From DATGEP01 sp035310125 (GTDB lineage: Bacteria > Chloroflexota > Ktedonobacteria > Ktedonobacterales > JADMIN01), in contig DATGEP010000064.1 in assembly GCA_035310125.1 (NCBI GenBank), positions 1-59,464 on the forward strand: 59,464 nt of DNA. Reading direction: 5' to 3'. The position numbers and the translations under genes are program-made. This document shows, piece by piece, positions 9,197 through 17,418 of this stretch. The first letter of the stretch is position 1. The number at the start of each line of letters is the position of its first letter. The notes under the pieces are model-generated. The model saw only the letters and a program-made list of their open reading frames with translations. It did no database searches and was not told the origin of the DNA.

Positions 9197-10315
9197 ATGA
9201 CACCAGCGGCAAAGGGGCTTGAGGGTGTGGTGGTCGCCACCACGAATATTAGTCACGTCTTCGGCGAAGAAGGCCGGCTCGTCTATCGTGGATACGAGAT
9301 CAATCAGTTAGCGGCCAAAGCGACCTTTGAGGAGACGGCCTTTCTTCTGTGGAAGGGGCACCTTCCTAATCGTGCCGAGCTCGATGAGCTTCAACAGCAG
9401 ATGCGTAGCCACCGGGCGCTGCCAGAGGCCGCTCTGACTGCGCTGCGGGCGCTGCCCAAGACCGGCGGCCCAATGGATGCGCTGCGCACTGCCGCGTCGG
9501 CGGTCGGGGCGGCGCTCCCAATTGACGGCACGCCCACCTATGAGCAAGCCGTTGTGTTTACAGCGGTCTTTCCCACTATCGTCGCCGCATTCCAGCGCCT
9601 GCGCAGCGGTCGTGAGCCTATCGCGCCCGATGCCAAGCTTGGTCACGCCGCAAACTACCTCTACATGTTGACTGGTGAGGTACCGCCAGAGAATCACGTG
9701 AAGAGCCTGGACACCTATCTAGTGCTGCTGGCCGATCACGCCATGAACGCTTCAACGTTCACCGCCCGCGTCATCGCGTCTACCGAGTCCGATCTGGCCT
9801 CCTGTGTTGTCGGCGGAATCGGCGCTCTCAAGGGACCGCTGCACGGCGGTGCGCCATCCCTGGTTATGGATATGCTGGACGCCATCGCTTCGGCTGACAA
9901 TATCAAGCCGTGGGTAGACAATGCGCTGAACTCCGGCGGCAAGCTGATGGGGTTCGGGCATCGCATCTACAAGACGACCGATCCGCGCGCCGAGATTCTG
10001 CGCGAGATGGCCCGCCACTCCTCCACGCCGGAGTTTTTCGCGCTGGCGAAAGGTACTGAGGACTACGCTATCCAGGAGCTGAATCGCCGCAAGCCGGAAC
10101 GCCGACTGTACACGAACGTCGAATTTTACTCCGCCACCGTACTCAACTCGGTTGGCCTTCCGCGCGACCTCTATCCGCCAACCTTCGCCGTCAGTCGCGT
10201 CGCGGGATGGACCGCCCACATTCTCGAGCAGCTCATCGGCAATCGCTTGATCCGTCCGCAGTCTCAGTACACCGGACCTGAGGGCTTAATCTTCAAGCCT
10301 ATAGATCAGCGCTAA
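9197..10315 (+). CDS. Citrate synthase / methylcitrate synthase family
   Basis: Condenses acetyl-CoA (or propionyl-CoA) with oxaloacetate. The 372-residue length fits the short type II bacterial and archaeal forms. Visible features are GPLHGGAP (His216), MGFGHRIYKTTDPRA (His255) and the C-terminal FAVSRVAGWTAHILEQ. The residue normally an Asp in the NVDFYS motif is Glu309 here (NVEFYS), a change at the position of the catalytic acid. ATG 9197 has AGGAG 6 bases upstream. It is divergent from a small HTH gene. Which acyl-CoA is used cannot be told from sequence. Confidence 0.9.
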   Translation: MTPAAKGLEGVVVATTNISHVFGEEGRLVYRGYEINQLAAKATFEETAFLLWKGHLPNRAELDELQQQMRSHRALPEAALTALRALPKTGGPMDALRTAASAVGAALPIDGTPTYEQAVVFTAVFPTIVAAFQRLRSGREPIAPDAKLGHAANYLYMLTGEVPPENHVKSLDTYLVLLADHAMNASTFTARVIASTESDLASCVVGGIGALKGPLHGGAPSLVMDMLDAIASADNIKPWVDNALNSGGKLMGFGHRIYKTTDPRAEILREMARHSSTPEFFALAKGTEDYAIQELNRRKPERRLYTNVEFYSATVLNSVGLPRDLYPPTFAVSRVAGWTAHILEQLIGNRLIRPQSQYTGPEGLIFKPIDQR

Positions 10316-10508
10316 ATCAACGCGCTGTGACAGCGGGGCGGTCTCGATGCCGTCCCACTGCCTTGTCACGCTATGTGCCGCTGGCAAGCTGCCACTCGCA
10401 CGGTAAGTGGATCGAATGGATCGAGCGCAATAAATAACGGTGTACGGACCAACAGGCATGATCAGGAGCGTGATTGGCACCCACCAGAAGTAAGGGGCGG
10501 CCAATGCG

Positions 10509-11669
10509 CTATTTGGAGGCGCGCGCGATCAGGAAGTCTGACGCCCAGCTTTCCACGTGGCCGCCGCGCTCAATGATCTCGAAGTGGCGGCGTACACGCT
10601 CTGGGGCGGTGAGCATGTCAGCTTCGAGGGCGTCGCGCTCCTCGGCAGGCATGCGCATCCGCTCGACCCAGGCGGCAAAGGGGTGTGTTTTGCGCTGGAT
10701 CGCTTCGTCGGTGAGACGAAGGCCCGCGCTATCGAGGAATGAGCGCCACTCGACGACGGTATACTCGCGGACATGGCTGGGATCGCGGCGTTTGTCCCAG
10801 TCGTTGACCGCCGCGTCAAGGTCGGGATCTTCGGCGGCGATGTTATCTATCAGGACGAGGCGACCGCCAGGGACGAGGACACGGGCCATCTCCGCGACGG
10901 CGGCGCGAATGTCGGCATAGTGATGCGGGGCGATACGGACCGTGACGAGATCGAAGGTTTCGTCGAGGAAGGGAAGCCGCTCGGCATCGGCTATCACAAA
11001 TTCGACGTTGCGCTGGCCGCGCGACTGGATAAAGCGGCGCGCGGCTGCGAGCATGCGCGGGGTGAGGTCGCTGGCGACGACGCGGGCGACATACGGCGCG
11101 ACCGTTAGCGCAGTGTGGCCGCCACCAGTGGATACATCCAATGCGATATCGGTGTCGCGCGGCGCGGCAAGCTCTAGCAAGCGCTCCAGGTCGTCGCCGG
11201 CGGCGTGCGTGGGGCTGGCGACGTAGGCTTCGGCGACAGGACCAAACATGTCGCGGACGTGCTGTTTGATTTCCTCGCCACAGGAATTCGCGTCCAGCAG
11301 GCGTAAAAATTCAAGGCGATTGCCGAATGGGTCACGTGTCTCGAAGCGCTCGCAGCCTGGAAGCTGGACATCTATGGTGATGGGCGCGCTGGCGGCTTCG
11401 AGGCGGCGGCGGATGTCGTCCAGATTGCTGACCCGGAAGGCTGGGTGTGCTTTTTGTTGCGGTGTGAAGGTGTCTTCCAGGCCGAGATGGAGCTGGAGGT
11501 CACCGCATTGATACCAGGCGCCGCCGCGCGACACAAGCGCCTCGGGCTTGGCAATCTCGCTGAGGCCCACCACGTCGCGGTAGAACGACCTGGCCTCCGC
11601 TTCGCGGTTGCGCGGCGCGGTCACTTGCACGTGATCGAAGCCCAAAATGCCAGGAGTTCGTGCGGACAT
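10509..11669 (-). CDS. VOC (glyoxalase-like) domain fused to SAM-dependent methyltransferase
   Basis: A 386-residue two-domain protein. Residues 1-125 form a vicinal-oxygen-chelate domain (GFDHVQVTAP, AWYQCGDLQLHLG, and RDPFGNRLEFL). Residues 130-386 form a class I methyltransferase (motif I ALDVSTGGGHTAL, then DAERLPFLDETFDLV and RIAPHHYAD). ATG 11669 has GGAGG 6 bases upstream. The fusion suggests that the VOC domain binds a small substrate or toxin-like compound that the other domain methylates. The divergent LysR gene likely regulates it. Confidence 0.88.
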   Translation of the reverse strand: MSARTPGILGFDHVQVTAPRNREAEARSFYRDVVGLSEIAKPEALVSRGGAWYQCGDLQLHLGLEDTFTPQQKAHPAFRVSNLDDIRRRLEAASAPITIDVQLPGCERFETRDPFGNRLEFLRLLDANSCGEEIKQHVRDMFGPVAEAYVASPTHAAGDDLERLLELAAPRDTDIALDVSTGGGHTALTVAPYVARVVASDLTPRMLAAARRFIQSRGQRNVEFVIADAERLPFLDETFDLVTVRIAPHHYADIRAAVAEMARVLVPGGRLVLIDNIAAEDPDLDAAVNDWDKRRDPSHVREYTVVEWRSFLDSAGLRLTDEAIQRKTHPFAAWVERMRMPAEERDALEADMLTAPERVRRHFEIIERGGHVESWASDFLIARASK

Positions 11670-11758
11670 TACTTGCCTCCTCATGAAATCAGCAAACAGC
11701 AATATATCAAATGTAGCGCGGGGCGCGATATACTGCGAGACACGATTGACGATATGCG

Positions 11759-11777
11759 CTATTGGAATTGCCGATAG
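11759..11777. promoter_or_regulatory. Probable LysR-type operator
   Basis: An imperfect dyad CTATTGG-N5-CCGATAG that contains the LysR-family T-N11-A core (11762-11774). It lies between the divergent lysR-type gene and the VOC-methyltransferase gene, 25 bases before the LysR start, as expected of an autoregulatory and divergent-gene site. Confidence 0.5.
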
Positions 11778-11801
11778 GAAGCGATATTTGGAGCGGCGCG
11801 A

Positions 11802-12707
11802 ATGACGCTTGATCAGCTGGAGACGTTTGTGCAAGTGGCTCGCGCCCACAGCTTCTCGCGCGCGGCGGTGCTGCTGGATCTGGCGCAGCCGACGATTAGC
11901 GGGCGAATTGGCGGGCTGGAGTCGGAGATGGGGGCGCGGCTCTTCGAGCGACATGGGCATACGCTGGAGCTCACGGAGGCGGGGCGGGCGCTGCTGCCAT
12001 ACGCGGAGCGCATGCTGGCGCTGCGGTCGGAGGGACGCAATGAGGTGCGGCGGGTCGTCAGCGGTGGGCTGGGACGATTGACGCTGGGTGCGAATCCGAC
12101 ATGCAGCCAGTACCTCGTGCCGCGCTTGATCGAAACGTTCTGGCACAGCCACGCGGGGGCGGATATCTGGGTGCGGACGGCGCTTAGTCCCATACTGATG
12201 GAGGGGTTGCTCGACGGCACAATTCAGCTTGCCGTGTGCTCGCGCGCCCAGATTCATCCCCGCGCGGAGGTCTTGTGGAGCTACAGCGATCCACTGCTAG
12301 TGGTGGCGGGACGCAATCATCCGCTGGCGCGCCGGCGCGAGTGCGAGCGGGCTGATCTGGCGGGGCACACAATACTCTCGACACAGGCGGGACCGACACA
12401 TGTAGGGCTGCGCCACGTGCTGCCACCGGGAGCGGAGACGCGAGTTGCGCTGGAGGCGACGGCGGGTGAGGTGATGACACAATTGCTGCTGCGGGGCATC
12501 GGCGTGACGGTGCTGCCGGCGCTGGCGGTCTGGGAGGAGCTGGAACGCGGCGATCTGGTGGCCATCACGGTGCGCGATGCGGTGCTGCCGTTCTATGAGG
12601 TGGCGCTGGTGCAGTGGCCAGGGCGTGCGTTGGCGCCCGCGGCGGAGGCGTTCGCGGAGACGGTGCGCCAGGTGAAGGTGCCGGCGTTGCTGGCGGGGCG
12701 GACGTGA
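11802..12707 (+). CDS. LysR family transcriptional regulator
   Basis: A 301-residue LysR-type regulator: N-terminal winged HTH (MTLDQLETFVQVARAHSFSR and the recognition region QPTISGRIGGLE) followed by the periplasmic-binding-like effector domain (about 90-295). ATG 11802 has GGAG 8 bases upstream. It is divergent from the VOC-methyltransferase gene with 132 bases between, the classical arrangement for a LysR regulator and its target. The effector is unknown. Confidence 0.93.
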   Translation: MTLDQLETFVQVARAHSFSRAAVLLDLAQPTISGRIGGLESEMGARLFERHGHTLELTEAGRALLPYAERMLALRSEGRNEVRRVVSGGLGRLTLGANPTCSQYLVPRLIETFWHSHAGADIWVRTALSPILMEGLLDGTIQLAVCSRAQIHPRAEVLWSYSDPLLVVAGRNHPLARRRECERADLAGHTILSTQAGPTHVGLRHVLPPGAETRVALEATAGEVMTQLLLRGIGVTVLPALAVWEELERGDLVAITVRDAVLPFYEVALVQWPGRALAPAAEAFAETVRQVKVPALLAGRT

Positions 12708-12942
12708 CTCGATGAGCGGACAAGCGGACCAATGGGGCAAATAATTGCCGGTGAGGCCAGCCACGATGTACAATGCGGCAACGGGCGCGGATTGAAGCGA
12801 GCCAGTGGCATGCACTCGGTGTACATGAAAGCGCTGAGGAGTCGTGTATGCGAGTGTGCGAGGCCGAATTCGTGGCCGTCCGGCGAGGGCGGTCTTGCCA
12901 TGGGAGTGCCACAGCGTTGCTCGTGAAGGATGGGGTACGCGC

Positions 12943-13311
12943 ATGAAAAAGAAAATACTGGTTGCCGACGACGACACCTCGATTGCTGATATGCTGGATC
13001 TGTCGTTCCGCGAGGAGGGATACGAGGTTTCCAAGGCGACCCAGAGCCTGCGTTTCTACGACAAAGTGCGCGATGAGCATCCCGACCTGATTCTGCTGGA
13101 TTTGATGATGCCGTACCTGGAAGGCGAGGACGAGCTGCGATTGATGAAGCTCAGCCAGGACACCGCCAATATTCCGGTGATCGTCGTGACGGCGAAACCA
13201 GATGTCAACAAGGATGAGGCGGTGTTGCGCCAGCTTGGGGTGCTGCACATCGTGCGCAAGCCGTTCGATCTCAATCATCTCATCAGGCTTGTCAAGCAGA
13301 CGATTGGATAA
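12943..13311 (+). CDS. Single-domain response regulator (CheY-like receiver)
   Basis: A 122-residue receiver with no output domain. The acidic pocket is D9-D10-D11, the phospho-acceptor is D53 (LLDLMMP), the conserved Thr is in VVTAKP, and the Lys is K106 (VRKPF). It is 25 bases upstream of plsX and probably co-transcribed; no kinase is adjacent. It may act as a phosphorelay intermediate or by protein contact. The 235 bases before it (12708-12942) hold no gene or clear signal that I can see. Confidence 0.9.
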   Translation: MKKKILVADDDTSIADMLDLSFREEGYEVSKATQSLRFYDKVRDEHPDLILLDLMMPYLEGEDELRLMKLSQDTANIPVIVVTAKPDVNKDEAVLRQLGVLHIVRKPFDLNHLIRLVKQTIG

Positions 13312-13336
13312 CAAGCCGTTTCTGTGGAGGGCAAGC

Positions 13337-14443
13337 GTGGCAGAGGCGACACAGCAATCCAGCCAGGCGCGATCAGGGAACGCGGCGGCGCGCGTGGCGC
13401 TGGACGCAATGGGTGGCGATTACGCGCCCACGGAGGTGGTGGCGGGAGCTGTCGAAGCGGCGCGCCAGCTTGGGGTTGGTATCACGCTGGTGGGACCGGA
13501 GCGCGCGATCCGCGCGGAGCTGGCGAAGCATGAGACCACCGGTCTCGACCTGGATGTTGTGCATACGGATGAGATCATCGGCATGGATGAGCATCCGGCT
13601 GAAGCGGTGCGCAGCAAACGCCGTAATAGCATCACGCTCTGCCATGAGCTTGTGCGCGACGGGCAGGCGGAGGCGGCAGTCTCTGCGGGCAACAGCGGCG
13701 CCGTGATGGCGGCGGCGATCTTCACACTCCGGCGCATCCGCGGCGTGGACCGGCCTGCGTTCGGTGGAGTGGTGCCGGCGGCACATGGAAAGCAGACGTT
13801 AGTGCTGGATATGGGCGCCAATACGGACTGCAAGCCGCCATATCTGCTCCAGTTCGCCGTGATGGGATCGGCCTATATGGAGTCCGTCTTCAAGGTGGAC
13901 CGGCCACGGGTGGGTCTGCTGGCGAACGGCGAGGAAGAGACGAAAGGCGATCAACTGACACAGCAGGCGCACCAGCTCATCAAAGCGGCGGCGCCGGGCA
14001 TCGGTCTCAACTTCATTGGTAACGTGGAGGGGCGCGACATCAACGCCGGCATGGTGGATGTGGTGGTCTGCGATGGGTTTGTGGGCAACATCGTGCTGAA
14101 GCTGAGCGAGGGACTCGCCAAGATGATCCAGGGGACGCTGAAGGAGCAGATATACGCTAGCACACGTACGAAGGTGGGCGGACTGCTCGCGAAGCCGGCA
14201 TTCGACCGCATGCGCAAAGAGTTGGATTACGAGGAATATGGCGGCGTGCCGGTGTTGGGCGTCAATGGCGTCTCGATCATTTCGCATGGCCGCTCGAAGG
14301 CGAAGGCGATCCGTAATGCTATCCGAGTCGCACACGAGGCGGCACAGGCACACCTCCCGGAGATGATCGCACGCGGAGTGCGCGGATTGGACGGCGGTAC
14401 CATGGCATCCGCACCGGGCGAGCGGGAAAGCGCTACATCATAA
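13337..14443 (+). CDS. plsX: Phosphate acyltransferase PlsX
   Basis: Makes acyl-phosphate from acyl-ACP at the membrane surface, the first step of phosphatidate synthesis with PlsY. The 368-residue protein opens with VALDAMGGDYAP and contains GNSGAVMAAAIF, VLDMGANTDCKP and VCDGFVGNIVLKLSEG, all typical of PlsX. It starts at GTG 13337 with TGGAGG 6 bases upstream. The usual neighbours (fabH, fabD, rpmF) are absent; it follows a receiver-only gene instead. Confidence 0.95.
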   Translation: MAEATQQSSQARSGNAAARVALDAMGGDYAPTEVVAGAVEAARQLGVGITLVGPERAIRAELAKHETTGLDLDVVHTDEIIGMDEHPAEAVRSKRRNSITLCHELVRDGQAEAAVSAGNSGAVMAAAIFTLRRIRGVDRPAFGGVVPAAHGKQTLVLDMGANTDCKPPYLLQFAVMGSAYMESVFKVDRPRVGLLANGEEETKGDQLTQQAHQLIKAAAPGIGLNFIGNVEGRDINAGMVDVVVCDGFVGNIVLKLSEGLAKMIQGTLKEQIYASTRTKVGGLLAKPAFDRMRKELDYEEYGGVPVLGVNGVSIISHGRSKAKAIRNAIRVAHEAAQAHLPEMIARGVRGLDGGTMASAPGERESATS

Positions 14444-14536
14444 GCCGCCGATCGCGACTACCGGCAGGTGGTGTTGCGACCACGAAGCCACCCACGCAAG
14501 GAGGGTTGAAGCGATAAGAAGCGAGCCTGCCACGCG

Positions 14537-14893
14537 CTACTGAGCGTCGGGGGCCTTGCGGCGTTTAGCGGCACCGCCCATGCGGCCAATGCGACTATAG
14601 AAGTCGGTGGATTGCCGCGCTTTGGTCGTGTTGCCGCCCTTTTTGCCCATTTCCGCGAAATGATCGGGGCCATACTTATCTACGTTAGCCCGCCCACCTT
14701 TTTTGGCGATATCGCGGTAGTAGTCGTTGCCTCGCTTCTCCTTGAGAGCGGTGCCGCCGATTTTGCCAATGCGGCGATAGTAGTCTTCACCGTACTTGTC
14801 ACGTACAGCGGTGCCTCCCTTGCGTCCTGCTTCCGAGGTGGTCATGGTGGTCACGGTGGCTGTCTGGATGCTCTTCTCCACCTTGCTGCTCAT
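14537..14893 (-). CDS. KGG-repeat stress protein
   Basis: A 118-residue hydrophilic protein with five tandem repeats of about 20 residues, each with (K/R/M)GG followed by a tyrosine- and charge-rich stretch such as KYGEDYYRRIG. This is the pattern of the general-stress KGG (YciG/GsiB-like) proteins, thought to protect against desiccation or acid. ATG 14893 has GGAGGAG 6 bases upstream. It is convergent with plsX. Confidence 0.88.
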   Translation of the reverse strand: MSSKVEKSIQTATVTTMTTSEAGRKGGTAVRDKYGEDYYRRIGKIGGTALKEKRGNDYYRDIAKKGGRANVDKYGPDHFAEMGKKGGNTTKARQSTDFYSRIGRMGGAAKRRKAPDAQ

Positions 14894-15128
14894 AAACCGC
14901 TCCTCCGCTTGTCCATAGCGCATAGGATGCCGTTCGCTCGTCTTGCTGAGTATAGCTTGCCGCTTGAATGAGTGTCAAGCGATGGGAATTGACAGACGAC
15001 CAGGCAAGCTAAGTTGATGGTCCCGGTGAGAAGGGGAGAGGCATCATGCCGTATAATGTCCTTCATGTGGCGGGGCGATGGTGCGTGCCCAGCCAGCCGG
15101 ATCAGACGACACCAGGGGAGTTTGTGTT

Positions 15129-15611
15129 GTGGATGTTATGCGCTTTACGGTCGTAGACTCGCGAGGAACGGTGAGCTTTGTCGCGCATACGTCGGCGGCG
15201 GTCGCCTTGACAGCGGCTTGTGCGCAGGATCCAGTGACACTGGGGGAACTGTTGGCAGCTTCAAAGCAATTTGATCGTGGTCTGCATGATATTGTGACCA
15301 ATGGCCTCGCCGTGTTTGACGAGCATAACCTGCCAGGCGATACGCGGGCGATTGCCGCGCAACTCGCCCAATTGCCGCCACGTGAGACGCCAGTATTTCG
15401 CGTGCTCGACGAGCAGACGCGCGAAGCCAGCCTGCAACCGGTGCGGGCCGGCGCGATTCTCTTCAATCTCGTGGGCAAGCGCATCGTGCAAATCGCCAAT
15501 ACAGATGAGATGCTCGCACGATCCGGTGAGGTGAACTACCATAACGGGAGATTTCTCAGCCGTCGCGTCTTTGAGTATGAGTTACCGTCGCACTGGAGTA
15601 TCGTCCCGTAG
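15129..15611 (+). CDS. Hypothetical protein
   Basis: A 160-residue soluble protein I do not recognise. It starts with a beta-strand-like segment (VDVMRFTVVDSRGTVSFVA) and ends with a tyrosine-containing basic stretch. GTG 15129 is preferred because GGGGAG lies 8 bases upstream; an ATG 17 codons earlier lacks a good site. No signal peptide or membrane helix. It is flanked by a KGG protein gene (divergent) and a convergent hypothetical gene. Confidence 0.65.
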   Translation: MDVMRFTVVDSRGTVSFVAHTSAAVALTAACAQDPVTLGELLAASKQFDRGLHDIVTNGLAVFDEHNLPGDTRAIAAQLAQLPPRETPVFRVLDEQTREASLQPVRAGAILFNLVGKRIVQIANTDEMLARSGEVNYHNGRFLSRRVFEYELPSHWSIVP

Positions 15612-15617
15612 TGGGGG

Positions 15618-15639
15618 TGGGCGAGCCACAGCTCGCCCA
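15618..15639. terminator. Hairpin after the hypothetical gene
   Basis: A 9-bp perfect stem (15618-15626 with 15631-15639) and CACA loop starting 7 bases after a stop codon, between convergent genes. No T-run follows, so it may be a weak terminator. Confidence 0.5.
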
Positions 15640-15695
15640 TACATTGGAAGCCCCGTAATGCGGTATCAGACCGGCGATGAGGAGACTATGGCATC

Positions 15696-16211
15696 CTAGC
15701 CGACGACGGCGATGTGGGGCGAGCTGGGTGCTGATTGCGCCGCCACCGGGTCCACTTCAAGGCGCTGCGTGTCGGTCAGCGATGGTAGCAGATGTAGGCC
15801 GCGATATCCGCGCTGAAGCTCCGCATTCTCCGCACGCTGGCGCGCCGCGAGCGCCCGCCGCGCCCGGACGACACCCACACCTACCTCGACCAGCACCGAC
15901 ACTAGCTGCTCATGCTGCTCGCGCGCGGCGCGTGCGTCCAGACTCTTCACCTCGTACAGGGGCTGGCGCACCATAACCAGATAGCCGCGTGAGACGGGAT
16001 ACGCGCCGGTTGTGTACGGTTGCTTACGCTCTGGGAGATAGGTAGTGGCCACAACATAGTCGTGGCCGTCCGCGGTGATGAGCCGGTGTCGCGCCAGCTC
16101 GCCGCCGTATGGCACGCACGCGCGTACGCTGCCGCATGGCGGCTCGACGCGCGGCGTGCCGCGAAAAAGAGAGCATGGTTGTGCCTGATCCTGCTGTGCG
16201 TGCTGTGTCAT
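15696..16211 (-). CDS. Hypothetical protein
   Basis: A 171-residue soluble protein I do not recognise. The central part (residues 80-125) is predicted helical and rich in Arg, Glu and Ala. ATG 16211 has AGGAGG 9 bases upstream, which supports translation. No signal peptide, membrane helix or known motif is visible. Confidence 0.6.
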   Translation of the reverse strand: MTQHAQQDQAQPCSLFRGTPRVEPPCGSVRACVPYGGELARHRLITADGHDYVVATTYLPERKQPYTTGAYPVSRGYLVMVRQPLYEVKSLDARAAREQHEQLVSVLVEVGVGVVRARRALAARQRAENAELQRGYRGLHLLPSLTDTQRLEVDPVAAQSAPSSPHIAVVG

Positions 16212-16668
16212 AGCTCTAATCCTCCTGCAAAACTCGCCCGCTGTTTCGTGGAGGCCATTGCTTGCGTTACCCCGGTTTGCTCAGCCTACGTAATAAATCC
16301 GTGTGTTCGCTGCCGCGCGTGTACTCGCCCAAGTTGCTCGCCGCGCCGTCGCGGCGCCGAAGAGACGCACCAATCCCACGCTCACGAAGAGAGCGAGAAC
16401 CGTGCCAAGTTAGGGGAGTGCGCGCATGGGGAGATAATCTGCCTGTCCGGGAAGCTGCCTCTCATATGACAGAGCGAGCGAAGCACCGCTGGGTCGCACA
16501 AGGGGGTACTTCTGGTTATCGGAAACTACGCCAATTAAGAGTTCGCTGAGAATATCCGTGGGCAGTCCGATTTCGCTTGTTGGGTCGCGCGTGGGCACCT
16601 ATAATGGCGCCAGAGATCGTCGCGCAGGCACGCAGGCGCCGAGTGATCCGGCGATGGAGAGATAGGCA
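16212..16668. other. Intergenic region before a two-component operon
   Basis: No gene with a ribosome site is visible. The only clear element is the promoter near the right end, listed separately. Confidence 0.5.
16577..16605 (+). promoter_or_regulatory. Probable promoter of the response regulator-kinase operon
   Basis: A perfect TATAAT at 16600-16605 with TTGTTG 17 bases upstream (16577-16582). The predicted start is about 57 bases before the response-regulator GTG. Confidence 0.5.
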
Positions 16669-17409
16669 GTGGACCAGCGAGGGACGCCACCCGCCGGCGA
16701 TGGCGATAATCGCCCACGTATGCTCGTGGTAGACGACGAGCAGAGTATCGTGGACTTTATCCGGCTGGGCATGCGGTACGAGGGTTTTCGCGTGGACGAC
16801 GCCGCCGATGGCGTGATTGGCTTCGACATCGCGCAACGCTTGCGTCCAGACATTGTCGTACTGGACGTGATGTTGCCGGGTATGGATGGGCTGGAAGTCT
16901 GTCGTCGGCTGCGCGCCAGCGAAGCCACGGCGGATATCCCGATTTTGATGCTGACAGCCAAGGATGAAGTGCGCGATCGGGTGACGGGCCTGGAGAGCGG
17001 GGCCGATGACTATCTCACCAAGCCATTTAGCTTCGAGGAGCTGCTGGCGCGCGTGCGCGCACTCCTGCGCCGGCAACAGCGAGTGGTTGCCGCTGGCGGT
17101 CCTGGCGGGCGCGTCATCCAGATTGGTGATCTGTCGCTGGATGAAGCGGCGCGGGAAGTGAAGCGGGGAGACCGCATCGTAGAACTGACAGCCACCGAAT
17201 ATAACCTGCTCCACCTGTTTATGACGCATCAGCGCCAGGTTCTGGACCGGCAGACTATCCTCAACCGCGTCTGGGGATATGACTTCATGGGGGAGACGAA
17301 CATCATCGAAGTCTACGTTCGCTATCTGCGCGAAAAGATCGAGGATGAGCCGAGTACGCCCAGGCACATTCAGACGGTGCGGGGCGTCGGCTACGTCTTG
17401 AAGGGTTGA
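16669..17409 (+). CDS. OmpR/PhoB-family response regulator
   Basis: A 246-residue regulator: receiver (acid pocket D22-D23, phospho-Asp D66 in VLDVMLPGMDG, Lys in LTKPFSFEELL) and C-terminal winged helix (LTATEYNLLHLFM, then ILNRVWGYDFMGETNIIEVY, ending VRGVGYVLKG). GTG 16669 has GGAGA 8 bases upstream. The next gene, its sensor kinase, starts 9 bases after the stop. The organisation resembles MprAB/PhoPR pairs; the signal is unknown. Confidence 0.95.
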   Translation: MDQRGTPPAGDGDNRPRMLVVDDEQSIVDFIRLGMRYEGFRVDDAADGVIGFDIAQRLRPDIVVLDVMLPGMDGLEVCRRLRASEATADIPILMLTAKDEVRDRVTGLESGADDYLTKPFSFEELLARVRALLRRQQRVVAAGGPGGRVIQIGDLSLDEAAREVKRGDRIVELTATEYNLLHLFMTHQRQVLDRQTILNRVWGYDFMGETNIIEVYVRYLREKIEDEPSTPRHIQTVRGVGYVLKG

Positions 17410-17418
17410 GCGAAGTGT

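Noticed and set aside
10509..12257. A longer minus-strand frame extending the VOC-methyltransferase gene to 12257
   Set aside because: The added part is antisense to the LysR gene and the real start at 11669 has a good ribosome site and family-like N-terminus.
12565..13314. Minus-strand frame over the receiver gene
   Set aside because: Antisense to a well-supported CheY-like protein; composition is His/Arg-rich shadow coding.
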